64,000 bases of DNA from Nipponacmea schrenckii (lineage: Eukaryota; Mollusca; Gastropoda; Lottiidae): the NCBI GenBank assembly GCA_030562195.1, contig CM060200.1:37579468-37643467 (forward strand), written 5' to 3'. The notes beneath the pieces are model-generated. The model was not told the origin of the DNA. It ran no database searches and worked only from the letters and a program-made list of their open reading frames with translations. How positions within the stretch are numbered: position 1 is the first letter of the stretch; the number at the start of each line of letters is the position of its first letter. Position numbers and translations under genes: made by a program. Of this stretch, positions 1 through 12,653 are shown in pieces.

Positions 1-137
1 CATTTACTAAATGCCAGTAACAAATTCAGTTTGATCAAGTAGATACATACACGTGAATAGCATATTTTGAAATATTTTCAGGTGTAATTTATCAAATGAA
101 AATTTTGCAAAGTATAGTGAGACAACAAAGCACTTAC

Positions 138-1949
138 CGGAACATTTATCTGTAGGTGTGAAGTTCTGAAATTTAAAGAAGTATAAATGAGTGATTTATA
201 TAAACAGCATATTGTTTATTTTTGCTATTTCCTACATATCTGGTTTGAAACTTTACTAGAGGGGTAAAGGTTTGCTAACGTTTGTAACTTTACACTGCCT
301 AATATCTATACCAAACGTTTGATGACTGCTAACAAAAGGAATAAAAATCTGAGTAATATTCATCTACATGGTAGATGAAATCCGCTTTAATAACCACCCT
401 GAAGTAATCGCTTTGCATTTTTTTTATTGCTTTATCTTGTAAATTTCTCTAGAAGCAGACAATTTCATATCATGATGTATACTGGCATTCTGTCATAATT
501 TCTACTTGTGACCTAAGCCAGTGCTTCTATAGGAGTATATATCTTATAAGCTTAAACTGGGATGACAGTTAATCTGTTACCTTCGACTAAATTAATAATA
601 ATAATATGACTTACCTTTACCTCTGCTGTGACACTTCTGGTGGGTGTTGCTACTATCAGATTCGTGTTGTTGCTTTCCAAATTAAGTGGACTAACAGACC
701 TAGTGTCAGAAACAGTATCTACTTTCATTTCCCCAAAAGAGTCACTCTGTAGAGGAGGATTGTTTGGTATATTGATTATTGGCTTATCATTTTCCATGGA
801 ATTGCGTGTAGGTTTTACTGCAGCACAGGAAGGGCGCCCAAACCAGGGGTTATTATTAGGACAAGGTTCTGGTAATGCTGGAATTGAGGAAGAAGGTAGC
901 ATCATTCCTGATCCCGAAGAACCAAATGGGAATACAGGTGGTGTGATATCTCCAATACGGGCTGAAAAACTGCCATATGGTAAACTCAGCGATCTCAAGA
1001 AGTCACCATAAGATGTGATTCCCCGGAACAAATTTGGAAATGCTGAATGCGTCATTGGTGGCTGCTGGACTGGGAAATAACTTGGTAGGTTTAGAGATGC
1101 ATGGGAACTCGAGCTGATAGAAGACGCATGAGAGTCCAGTGAGTGAGATTCCAAATCCAGACTGCTGCTTCTTGATGTAGAGAATCTTTTGCGACAGCCA
1201 CCATTAAACATTGCCTTTACATCCTCCCAGGCATGTAGTAAAGATTCTTGCGGATTCTCATCAGTCAGAAAAAGATGACGTCTCCAAGAGTTGAAATTAG
1301 CAGCATCTGGATGACGATATTCAGAGGTGTCCAGCTTATGGTAATGGAAAATGAACTTGTTTGGCGAGAAAAAGTTGTCACAGTAACAGCACTTGATGCA
1401 TTTAGCCCTAGAACTGTTATACCGCGACGGCTGAAATAACCCTTTGCAACCCCATCCACAGTGATGCTTAACTTGAAAGGAAAAATCGTCGGGTAGTCTT
1501 GGTGGTGGAATTTCCTCTACAAACGACTTTACCAATCTTTCTGCTTCACGTTTTGTAATAAGTCCACACCTTCTGGAGGAAATTGGCATAGCACCTGTTC
1601 GTCTAAGGATCTCAAGCTGAGAAGCTGAGCACTGCATACATGTTATACCTAATGCAACTCGTCGGTTATGGATCTCATTGTAACTAAAGTCTCGAAGCAA
1701 GGTGTTCGAAATTTGAGCCAAACAAAGACGTTCCTTATTATCCACTGTCAGACCCACTATGGGAATTCCGAACAGAAGTACATTGTCCACTCTAACATCC
1801 GCAGAATCCACTGCGCGTTCTTCAAGTTCTCCAAGGTCAATATCATCACGCCGATTCAGTGAAGATGGTAGACAAGGCAATGGTTGTCGATGTCTCTGTT
1901 GAATCAAATCAAAATAATTTGGTGGGAATCTACTCTGGTTATCCATACT
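138..1949 (-). CDS. SKOR: SKOR/Fussel-type SKI-family transcriptional corepressor (partial)
   Basis: Two exons are visible: 615-1949, with the ATG at 1946-1944 just after a TTTTTGCAG acceptor, and a 28-nt micro-exon at 138-165 bounded by TTTCAG and GTAAGTG. The phases join cleanly (0, then 1). The first exon encodes 444 residues. Residues 53-142 form the SKI/SNO/DAC domain, including ERLCLAQISNTLL, FSYNEIHNRRVALGITC and MPISSRRCGLITKREAERL. Residues 160-252 form the SMAD4-binding SAND-like domain with its Cys/His metal ligands (HHCGWGC, CIKCCYC, FIFHYH) and end in HAWEDVKAMFNGG. A Ser-rich, low-complexity stretch follows. This arrangement matches SKOR1/SKOR2 (Drosophila fussel), nuclear corepressors of neuronal TGF-beta/BMP signalling, rather than SKI, SnoN or DACH. 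The C-terminal exons lie beyond base 1. At least one non-coding exon must lie above 1949 but was not located. The choice between SKOR1 and SKOR2 is not meaningful here, because invertebrates usually have a single gene. Confidence 0.9.
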
Positions 1950-1964
1950 CTGCAAAAATAACAT

Positions 1965-4015
1965 ATAGGGTATGTCAGTTTGCTGATAGTTGAAATTTTT
2001 ATACAGTGTTGGCGTTCATCTCGGAAACTTATTTCTCTGTGCATAAAATCAAAATTCTATTTCACTTCATTTAATTCTCCGACAAAATATCATACTTCCA
2101 GATATATTTGAAATCTTCACGAAAACTTAAATAACAAAATCCAAATTTAAGACGTACGTAATCTGATTGGATAATAAAACTAAGTTTAAAATCGATTTTA
2201 GTGTTAAGTGACCAATCAAATAATACTAAAGTTAAGTTTTTCAGAATAAACCACAGATCGGAAATCCACCACGTTTTCTTGTATCCGCTATCAATTATCA
2301 AACCAAAAAATCTAAGAGCTAGAACAGTGTATATATATAGTAATGATCAAGTAAAAAAATAATTATTTTTTGATAACTACCAAGGAAATAGGTATTGAAT
2401 TTCAATTTGTGAGCTATTTGAGAATAAAAAGATTTCTATTTTATTGTAGGCCTACTTGTAGACTGTCTTTTAATTAGCTGGAATCAATGACAATTACCTG
2501 ACACTCTAAACTTGGAATAATTATCTCAGACTTCCAGGAATCTAATCAATTTCTATACAAACACGTCTAGCATTTTTTTTTTGTGCAAAGGCAAAATGAA
2601 AAATAGAAAAGAAAAGGATGAAAATCAATCTTGTATTTTATCAAGAGTCTTTTCAATAAGTGATGTTGAAGTTTTTCTTGTTGATTTCTCCGGAGAGATT
2701 TCAAGATAAATTGCAGGAAATAATAAAAGCTATGCCGATGTTTTTCTTCAATTCCATTTTAATCAGCAATGTCAAGTCTTAAATCATCTTTCAAAAAAAG
2801 GGAATTGATAAAATATTTTCTTTATTTGTCTGAAACAAAATACATGTTCGTAATCGCTGGCAGTGAAATATTAGAATGATTTTCTTCCAGATATCAAATA
2901 AAATTGAATAGAGTAATCAAACGTCCATAAAGAAAAATGTTTAATTATGACCCATAAAAGATAATGATAAAATATTAATTTTCAGTGATAGAAATTGGTT
3001 TTCTTTTTCATTTTTTCAACTAATGTTAAAGTAATGGACTTTGGTCAACATGTTGTGCACCTACATTTGAAGTGATTTTACTTCTTAGGAAATTTAGTTT
3101 TTTTTTTAAGCTTTTTTATGATGTCTATTGAATCATTATATTTTGTGTAAGGTTCCTTTATTAACAGAGAAATTAGGTGATGAGCACTTGCAAAAATCAC
3201 AGTGGTTTGATTGAAAATTGACGAAAATGCAAATGAATGCATCCAACGACTCCAATACTCTTAAATAAAAGAAGAGCAATTCTGCTACAACATCTCAAAG
3301 CATTAGTAATATACCAGAAATTATGCTTGATTTTTAGACTTTTTCCATAATTTCGCATGATATCTAATTACTATTTTGATGATAAAAAACGCATAATGAT
3401 TAATCAAATCTATAGCTGCAAGCTGGCATCCTGTTCAAAGAATAAAAAAACAAATATTGTGAAAATATAATCAGTAAAATAAATTAAAACCTACCTTAAG
3501 ACAAACTTGAAGAAACGATCAGTTCATATGTAGAACATTCAGTAGAATTTAAGGTAACCTTTATAATATTGAATATTTTCTATGTATTTCCATGTTGACA
3601 TTTTAATTTCCTATCCAATGAGATAGTCGTATCGCAGTTGATCAATTTCCCCAAGGTTCTGTTAACATTTGATTATTATAAGTGCCATTATTCCCGCTAG
3701 CCAATCAACATGCTGCCAGTCAATATTTCTAAAGGTCAAGCCATTTCTCACAGAATTTTTATTCGAAAAAATATAAAACACATTAGTCACCAAACAAATG
3801 ATTGTATTTTTATTATCTGCAAAATTGGGTCTTCTCTATCGACAAATAACAATTTGATGCGGCGACTTACTAAACACAACTTCACTTATTCCTACAAATC
3901 TTACTGTTTTCTATGTATTTTTTGCAATAGCGATGTACTTCCTTGTAAAACAGCGATGCTAAAGGAATACTTCGGGGACGCCTGTTTTTTTTTTTTTTTT
4001 TGATATATGGGCATT
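1965..4015. other. Intergenic, no gene seen
   Basis: AT-rich DNA between the SKOR first coding exon and a SINE cluster. No exon with matching splice sites and a recognisable protein could be found on either strand. The untranslated first exon and promoter of the minus-strand SKOR gene presumably lie in this stretch or higher, but no site can be assigned. Open frames at 2071-2301 and 3710-4003 look like chance frames in AT-rich sequence. Confidence 0.5.
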
Positions 4016-4019
4016 ATAT

Positions 4020-4520
4020 TATGTCATTGCTTGCAATGTACTACTTTTCTACTCTTGATTGAGCTAATGAAGATGAGATGAAGCTACATGGTGTACTATA
4101 CAGGTAATTTTGCCAGACTATTTGCTTTCTATCTGAAGTGAGATCTTCAACGTTCATAGTTTCCGTTAATTGTCCCATCCTAACGACTGAACACCTTTCT
4201 AAGTCCGACCTACAGCATCATTTAAATGAAATGAATTTTTTTAAAAAGATTTACGTCCTGCTCTCCGGCACCTAATGAATACGGACAACACCATGCAGAG
4301 TACAATAAGGGAAATTTTGCCAGGACAGCGACATAGGCCTGTACCCTTTTTGCGATTTCGATGGTAGCTCCATTAAAAGCAATCGAATTAGAATTTTTTT
4401 TTTATCAACGCCAGTGAATTGTATCAAATGGGAATCGGATTGAAAACCCAAAGGTAAATCTATAGACCAAGATCGAGCCAAGGATTCAGAGATTTGCTGA
4501 CTTGATTTAAAAACGATAAA
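4020..4520 (-). repeat. SINE fragments (GTAAAAC / TTCATTTCATTT-tailed family)
   Basis: Two overlapping degenerate copies of a dispersed repeat. The landmarks TTACGTCCTGCTCTCCGGCACC, GCACCTAATGAATACGGACA and TTTTGCCAGGACAGCGACAT (4250-4335) recur at 40870-40975, and in reverse at 61915-62025 and 62830-62895. A less complete copy lies at 4050-4125 (GAGCTAATGAAGATG and TTTTGCCAGA). The best copy at 40.9-41.2 kb has a tRNA-like head, so I read the family as a tRNA-derived SINE ending in ATTTCATTTC. Confidence 0.6.
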
Positions 4521-5059
4521 AACGACTTGGAGGATGAAAGAAAGTAGTCTCCAAAACTTTAACATAAATATATTTCAAAAATTAGAACAGTCATAAATAG
4601 GCACTAAAGAGGGTAAAAGGAGAACAGGTAATATAATATAAAATATTTCGACAGGAACGGTTTAGGAAATAAAGAATTTACTCCATTGGTATTTTATTCC
4701 GACCACCTAAATCATATGAAAAGTCCTTTTTTTAATTTTTCGTACAATATTGCATCTGTTTATGGCAAACATTATTAAGTACTGGTAGGAGTGCAATTCC
4801 AATAAAACTCGATCATACAGGATACAGACTATATCATAGTTTGGTCGATTTTGTAGATTCCTGAAACCCAAATGTATGAAATGTTACAGAAATTTGTTCA
4901 ATCATGAAAAGAATTTGAAAGCTTTAAATAAGCATGTATTTTAATTTTCTCTTATTGCTATAAGACGACATTTCTCCAAGTAATCATCTTATATGAATAT
5001 ATATTGATGATAACAACATGGATATTGGTCACTTTGAGTTGTGAAATGTTAATGAAATA

Positions 5060-5065
5060 TTTATT
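5060..5065 (-). terminator. Candidate poly(A) signal of the ankyrin gene
   Basis: AATAAA on the minus strand, about 240 nt downstream of the ankyrin gene's stop codon at 5308-5310. It is a single hexamer match in AT-rich DNA, so chance is possible. Confidence 0.35.
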
Positions 5066-5307
5066 TTACTATTAGTGGCGGCGCCAGTGAAGGTAAATGG
5101 GAAGGGGGAGAGAGGTGCCGTGTAGAAAAATGGATTATACCCCAAATTGTACCTCCACTATGTTTTTAACAAATTTAAAATATGATAGTTATGCTTTTTG
5201 ATCCCTAAACATGCATCTGATTTCATCAAATTATTTCTGCAACTTTCTTTGAGGAAAACTTCTCTCAGAGGTTTTCAATTTGAATCGCAATCGTCCGTTG
5301 TCTAACA

Positions 5308-8300
5308 TTAAGTTGGTGTGCTCACAATATCAAGCTGTCCCACCTCTTTCTGTTCTTCAATGAGCTGGATCACTCTTTTACACCCATTTCGTTTGGCCCG
5401 TTCTTTTAATGACGTCATAGCATGTCCACATTCCATCATGGCACACATGGGACTATTTGGATCACATCTATTATACTGCAAGATAAATATCAGTAATAAG
5501 TATACAATACATATTGCAATTAATCCTTTATCGACATTTAGGGGTAGGAAGCACATGAATAATGAACACAGTCTTGTTCAGCTGATGACGACAGTGTCAT
5601 TGTTGAAACTTTGTGTATTATTGTATTAAATTGAGGAATAGTGTTCATTATTCATTAATACACATTGTGTGTCGCTCAATTTTTCAACAATTTCGAAACC
5701 TTTCATCGAACTTAAATATGTAACTCATTCAACTTAAGAAAATGCCATCTTTCCCGGTTGAACACTCATGAACCTCAACACCCCCTTTCAGGAATCAATT
5801 AAGATTGAACACATTTGATAAGCAATTTATCACGCCAAAGCCAATTTTGGCTAATCAACCAAAGATTTATTTGCATTTCATCAAAATTTGTTAACAACTT
5901 CAAATGGTCTTTTTCCAATGGTTAACATTAAATCAAGCTTGTCAATGACGAAAGTCCCTTCAGTTTATAGAAACCACATTTAGTCAAAGGATACAATACT
6001 AGATTTGGTAGAAAATATCCAATTCAATGACAGGCTGTTAATCCTGTTATCTAGTATAAAACAAGCAAATCAAGAACTCATTGGACGCTACCTGTTTATA
6101 TATGTCTGTTTTAAAACCACTCATAATAAGAAAAACTGCAATATCTTCGTGCTCAGTATCAATACAATCAAAAAGAACGGAGCTGTATCTGGTTAAATCA
6201 CCATGAGGTAAAGCATCACTGACTAGTCTTTGAACCGCATCAAAATCACCTTCCTGTCAATACACAATACACACAATTAGTTCATATTTTATTCATTCCA
6301 GCATGAATTGACATGGATACTTGGACTTTACGTTAATCTGTAATCTAATAGGCAGTCAGACATCACTGTATATGCTATAACAGGCATTAATATTTGGTAG
6401 TTTTATAATATGCTAGCTTATCAATAAGGTTTGTCACAACTTTGAACATCGATTGAGCCGATTGTGTGTCGAAGACGTGGACTTACCTGAATGGCATGGC
6501 GAAACTGTGAATCAAAATGTGTTTCATGAATATAAATATTTAGATGTAGATCTTCACACTGTTTGATTAGATTCAAGTATTCTTGGTTACCACAGATTTT
6601 TCGACTATAGTTGACAGGCTTCAATCCTCTCTAAAATCAAATATAATCATTAAATTATTAGGACTATTGATAACTATCAGAAATATTGATAACTATCAGA
6701 ACTATTGATAACTATCAGAACTATCGATAACTATCAGATTTATTGACAACTATCCGAACTATTGATAACTATCAGAACTATTGATAACTATCAGAACTAT
6801 TGATAACTATCAGAACTATTGATAACTATCAGATCTATTGATAACTATCAGAACTATTGATAACTTTCAGGGTCTATTAGTATGATAGTAAAATTAAGAA
6901 AGTTCAAGATAATAAGAAGTTTTAATACAATAAAGGTAAAACGGACTAACAGGTATAATTAACATGGTCAAATCAGTATTATCAATGAGATTAAGAATTT
7001 TAGATAAACTTAAGAACTATCCGTGCGATTAAAGACTATTCTGCATATCAAAGTAAATATAACTTCAACATACCACATCTGCTAAATCACTATTAGCACC
7101 ATGTTTTTTCAGTTCATCAATTACTTCCGGTTCATCCATAAAGAGATAAGCATAATGCAAAGGAGATCTTCCAAGCTGAAAAAAAAATGTTAATTACTTT
7201 ATTTGTCATTATAAGAGTGGGCTCCACCAAAGGCCAGTTGGATGACCTAATGAAAAATTGGGAAAAGATAAATACAAAATATGTTTTTTTTTTCAAGCTT
7301 TAGCAAATATTTCAGATCAGTAATTCCTAACCCAAAATAACCCGTTGAATATTTAAAATAAAATAATAAACCAAAACTAAGGTTCTACTCACATTATCAC
7401 ATTCATTGATAATAAAATCAAAATTTCGTATAATATACAGGACCATTTCTCGTCGTTTGAATAATATGGCTTTGAGTAGGATCGTTTTACCACATTTCTC
7501 TTTGGCACCAGCATATTTTTTACATGATAAAAGTTTCTGCAGGTCATCTATATCATCTTCTTCAACAGCCCGAAATATACGACTACAATATTTCTACAAC
7601 ATAGAAAACATCACTTAATTCTGGAAACGAAAAAGGTTGTAGGCCTATGAAATTGATCAAATATGTCACTTGCGCTGGAAAAAGTGCAGATTTTGATTTA
7701 CAGATTATGATACAAAAATAATTTTGTTTGAAGTTTGTTTGGCTTCGAGAGATTTCAACCCCCAAAAATGTCTAAAATTTTAACCTGAAAATTTGAAGAA
7801 AAAAAAAACTTTTTTCAGACAATTATAACATAAAAGACTGGTCAAGAAAAGGGTTTCTTATCTAGGTATAGATGAGTATTGTCCCATGGGCTGAATGTTA
7901 GATATATCATCTATAGTTTATAACATTAAAGTATATATTTTATTATATATATAACAATCTGTATTCATTTAAAGGGGTAATATGTCTTATAATGAAAATA
8001 AAATTTGAAAATTTTAAACTTGGCCAATAAGAGCTCTATTCATCAATAAATATACCTGCTGCCATTAATAACATAAAAAAATAAATAAATATCATAAAAT
8101 TCAGTAATTATCCATAAGGATGCATTTGATTATTGAAAAACGCCTAATAAATTGATCAAGCGTTTTTCAAAATTTTTTTCAGATTTTATGGGATTCTGTT
8201 GCTTTATGACAGCAGCTAAGTTCACTGATACACATATACACATATTGACCATTCTTGAGCACTAAAATTTTATATGTTCATGCTAAGACGCAGTGTCCCT

Positions 8301-11169
8301 TTAAGATTCACAAAGATTTACCTGGACATCTAGGGTTAGTTTGACTATATCTTGAATTTGTTTGGTGGAGTGCCTTCTGGCGTATTCTTCTGTTGTTTTC
8401 CCTGAACTGTCTTTGATGTCATGTAAATGATCATAATTTTGTATCACCAGCCTCTCTATTGTCTCTAACTTCTTTGTTTTAATATATTTAAAAATGTGTT
8501 CATCGATACATCTTCGATGAGTTAGTCTCCCGTGTTCTTCGGCGTAATCACGAGCAGTGCGTCCTAGAAGATCTCGAGCTGCCAGATTGATGTCCTTACT
8601 TAACACAATTCTAAACAAAGAATCCGATTCGTTCCTGTTTATTAGTTCATAAAGAATACTTTGACCATCACAGTTTTTGAGAGTAAAATCACAGTCTTTG
8701 AATATTCTTTCAACAATTCTAACATCTTTTGGTCTGAATTCAGAGTCTAGTAACTGAAAAAAACACGAGAAGAAATTTGATGAAATGAAGTGACAAATCA
8801 GTTTTTGGTACGAGATGATGGATAGTTTGATTCGTATTCAAAAATTTGTGAAACTTAGACAATGGAATTTGTGGTTATGACAGATAGCTACGATTGGAAA
8901 TTTTTTTCATAAAATTTTGTGGAATCATACATACGAAATTACTATAATGGGTGTGAAAGCATGACATATGACTTAATTTCAGGGAGGGGCTAGAAATCAA
9001 AATCAATAGATAGAGAGGGAATAGCAGAATAAACATCAACACTTACATGAAAGTAGAGAGGTTTTGGTGGTATGACTGAAGGATTAGTCGAGTATAAAAT
9101 ATTTGTATCTGGTTTTAAGTCCATCAGAACTTCTACAACACTCAATCTGTTGGTTTCCCACGTGGCAGCTAACAATGGTTGAGGGGCAACTGATCTTTGG
9201 GGAATGAATTGTTCATGAGCTATGTCAATAAAGTTAGGATCACAGTTCTTATCATAACCTATAATCAACAGAAAGTTTAGATATTTGGCTACATAATTTG
9301 ACTGATGTTGTAACTGTGAAATCTGTGTTGAAGATGAAGATTGTGATTAAAGGTAAAACTCTGGTAGTACAAAGTGTAAGAGGAGACTTGAATTCGTAAA
9401 AAAATGATAATGCCTCTTCTGTTGATGGAGATGAGGACTGTGATGCTGATGCTGATGATGAAGATTATCTAGAACATACCTTGTTTAAGCCACATTTTGA
9501 CCATCACACCAAGACCACCTATCAAAGCTAATGCAAGTTCAATAGAATTCTCATATTTTTCTAACAATATCATTAAATCCGTCTTTCTTATGTCGTTCGC
9601 TATAAGAGTTTTGAAGTCAGCTACTTTTCCATTTTTCATTGACGTCAATCTACACCAAGATTTAAGCAGACGTTCGATCAACTTCCGGTCTGGTTCCTCC
9701 GCTTGAAGTGCTTGCCATAAGCCTGTAAGAAGAGCAAGGTTCTTCATTAAGTGGTAGTTAGTAATTTGAAGATTACTCCAAGAACAATGTTCTTAATGGC
9801 GAGGGTCTTGACAATTTTTTAGATTTTATAGATTCTCAGAATTACTCTTGGATTATCATTACCATTTCAGATATTAGTCCCAGTGTCCCGGCTCTAGACT
9901 CGCACACCTATTAGAATGATAGACAAGACAGAATCTCCACCTACCAGGTTTGTATTTATTGTAGAAATGTAAATTTGTCTGCCAACCATCCGGTTTTTCT
10001 GTTAATAAGATGTCTTCTGCTGTTAAACCTTGGTTATTCTTCACATTCGAATCAGCACCAATCCTGTAAGTCACAAGCTTTAATTTTCTTTTTCATTCAT
10101 ATTTCTGTATAATTTAGCTTAGTTTATGCATTATTTGTTGTAACGGATTGGAGAGGATAGGATATCGACCACTGTTTGCTACCTTCAACATTGAGGGATA
10201 CGCAGATATAAACATGTTCATTAATCAATTTGAATTAGGAGTGTATAACGTGAAAAAAAATATATTTTAACTAAATTCTCAAAGATATAGTCAAAATTTC
10301 AAAAACATATAATGAAAGAGAAGTGTTTGCTTGCTTTTGAATTGACATACCACGAATATGAACTGTTGGTTAAACTTGAAATAGTATAGAACAAATATTC
10401 TTAGGGTTAAGTCACTGATTATTATTAGACTTGAGTAATACGTCATTTACCATCAAAAACTGCCCTAGGACTGTTTAGATGATATAGCTAGTTCAGGGGT
10501 GCAGACTGTCAAACAAGCGACACGTCACCACAGTTACATTCAATTGAATTAGACCAATTTATATTTGCATTTATCAAATGTCCCCAAATCCCGTTTTCGC
10601 AATTTTAATTTCTTATAGCGTAAAACAAAATTTGGTAGTTTTCAGAAGTAATTTGACAGAAATGCTATTTCTATTATAGCAATATTAAGAAGATGAGACC
10701 CTATTCCGTGCTCAGTTGTTTTCTTAGATCCTAGCCTCAACCGAATTAAGAGGCTGGCATAATGATTGCAACACCACAAATCGTGAAGGTTCGTTTGCTT
10801 TTGAGCTTCGACTTAATCGCTTTTATTAATCGAGTTACGTGTAAATATGATACATTACCTCATGAAAGCTATCAACATTTTGTGGGCACCATTAACTCTA
10901 ACAACTTTATGAAGGGGTGTATCACCATAGTTATCTTGCGCATCAATTTCCACATCTTTACAGGCTAACATATACACAATAGTCAGTGATTCCGGATCCC
11001 GAAATCGTTCCGAATGATTCACAATATGATGAAGCAAGGTCCCTCCAGTTTCTGGATCTTTCAAATTCGGACTTTTCCCACTGAGTAGATATTCCTGCAT
11101 ACCCTTTATCAAGGCCTCTCTCGTTCCGTTGGTTATCAGTTTGTAGATTTTACTTTTTCTTAAAGCCAT
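5308..11169 (-). CDS. Ankyrin-repeat protein, ten coding exons
   Basis: Coding exons, in transcript order, are 10859-11169, 9945-10063, 9480-9722, 9047-9258, 8322-8753, 7393-7593, 7074-7175, 6487-6630, 6092-6253 and 5308-5475. Every junction has GT-AG ends and compatible phase, giving 2094 nt and 697 residues with a stop at 5308-5310. Ankyrin-type helices appear in two blocks. An N-terminal block at roughly residues 40-130 contains TGGTLLHHIVNHS and DNYGDTPLHKVV. A C-terminal block contains DLLGRTARDYAEEHGR, SSGKTTEEYARRH, GKTILLKAILFKRREMV and LGRSPLHYAYLF. Between them lies a less regular region containing a hydrophobic stretch (ELALALIGGLGVMVKMWL). No signal peptide, kinase, SOCS-box or death domain was recognised. 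The start is the first in-frame ATG of the most upstream exon that joins in frame, so an earlier coding exon cannot be excluded. The gene is divergent from AP5B1. Function is unknown; scaffold or interaction roles are only the general expectation for ankyrin repeats. Confidence 0.85.
6663..6870. repeat. 19-bp minisatellite, about 11 copies
   Basis: Tandem copies of AACTATTGATAACTATCAG with few substitutions, in the ankyrin gene intron between the exons at 7074-7175 and 6487-6630. The array begins about 30 bp upstream (in the gene sense) of the exon acceptor. The unit does not resemble the flanking exon. Confidence 0.95.
7969..8304. mobile_element. TTAA-flanked MITE, copy 1
   Basis: A 336-bp element beginning TTAAAGGGGTAATATGTCTT and ending, read inward on the other strand, TTAAAGGGACACTGCGTCTT. 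The result is imperfect terminal inverted repeats inside TTAA ends, as expected for piggyBac-like insertion. It shares GGCCAATAAGAGCTCTATTC, ATACCTGCTGCCAT and CCATAAGGATGCATTTGA with copies near 43.6 kb and 63.3 kb. It lies in an ankyrin-gene intron and stops 11 bp from the splice donor of the exon at 8322-8753. There is no coding capacity, so it is non-autonomous. Confidence 0.8.
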
Positions 11170-12653
11170 TTCAGAGGTGATTAATCTATTATTCTTCCTT
11201 CAAATCGGAATCGGAATGTATATACATGTAGATGAATGCAGGCCTAATATATATTGAAGTATATAAACCGTATATTCAGTTGAATCATTCCATATCACAG
11301 GATATCATTACCATGTTGCTGTCCGCACCCAATACCATCATTGTATCATTATCGCATTTTCACAATGACCTGCAAATTCTAGTGTTTATTGTTCGGGTTA
11401 GGAATCATCACATCCTGCAAGCTTACACATATTATAGTAAACACCAACATGGAAGTTAAAAGCTAGATAGAACTATTCCTGGTTTAGTTGAAGTTTTCTG
11501 AGCACAGAATGTATTCGCTTCATAATGAAATAACTGTCGCTTATCCTTTACACCTACATAAGTTTAAGATATATTCCATTATTATTTAATATTAACCTAT
11601 AAAAATAGCCTACTTGTAAATGTCTCCAGTTTAAACTATCCAGTTTTCTCTAAGCTCTAATATTATAAGTGAGAGTCTATACATCAAAATATCAATGGAG
11701 CATTAATTTATTAGACCGTGACGACCCTTGAGTACTTATTTCAATATTACATTATTTTATTTATCAACCTTATATGGAAAGATAAAGAGAGTGCGACCGC
11801 TAGGCCTGCTATTATCGGGTATTAAAAGGCTTCGACGTATCGAGTACCAAATTCCTGTTGAGATTCCTTTGGATCAACTGTCAAGGTTGCAGAAATGGGG
11901 GCAAAGGGTACACTTTACATCCTATTGAGGTGCATATGTTTACAAGAAATATAATAACAATGCTAAAAAAACCTGTTTCCATCATATGTATCCGGCCATT
12001 CACACCTGTACACAGTTTTATCGATTGTAGATTCTATGTAAAACAATTCATTACTTTATCACTAATAAAAATATATTTTCATACATGCTTAGGTTTGGGG
12101 CCTGCACCTTGAATTACCATACCCCACAGTGATGAGATCTAGTCTTCCGTTTGCGTTATCACAAATAAATTGCTTTCGCTCCAATTAATATAATTGAAAT
12201 AAAAAATCTATATTTTAATATGCTATTTTTTACATGCTCGGTAAAACTAATAGAATATTCATTATATTCTTTATAAAAACCCTTTCATAAACTATTATAA
12301 TATGTTAATTTTAAACAGATACGAGTAGGCCTATTTATCAAAAGTTGAGATTACAATCTAAAAGAAGGGCGTAAGAATACAATAATTTTCGCTCATTATA
12401 AATTTGAAATGAAAAATCTGCATATGATGGTCTAAGTAGCCTATTTTTTACATGACTAGGTAACTCTAGTATTCATTTTATATTGTTTAAACAATTATTA
12501 TAATATATTTTGTTAAAGATATCCCTGTTCACTAAGTTCAGATTATTTTGATGCAATTCAAGTAGGCTAATTATATAGTTTAGACCAATAGAAATCACAA
12601 AACAACAAAATGAATTCTTATGTCTGGGCGAACAAGTCTACAATATTTACAAT
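11170..12653. promoter_or_regulatory. Divergent intergenic region between ankyrin gene and AP5B1
   Basis: About 1.5 kb separates the two start codons, which point away from each other, so both promoters must lie here unless upstream non-coding exons extend further. The DNA is AT-rich. No confident TATA box, CpG island or binding site can be named from sequence alone. Confidence 0.5.

Noticed and set aside
628..1011. 127-codon plus-strand open frame
   Set aside because: Antisense shadow of the SKOR exon, whose minus-strand protein is clearly conserved.
4272..4565. 97-codon minus-strand open frame
   Set aside because: Lies in a SINE fragment; the similar stretch near 41.0 kb also gives a chance frame.
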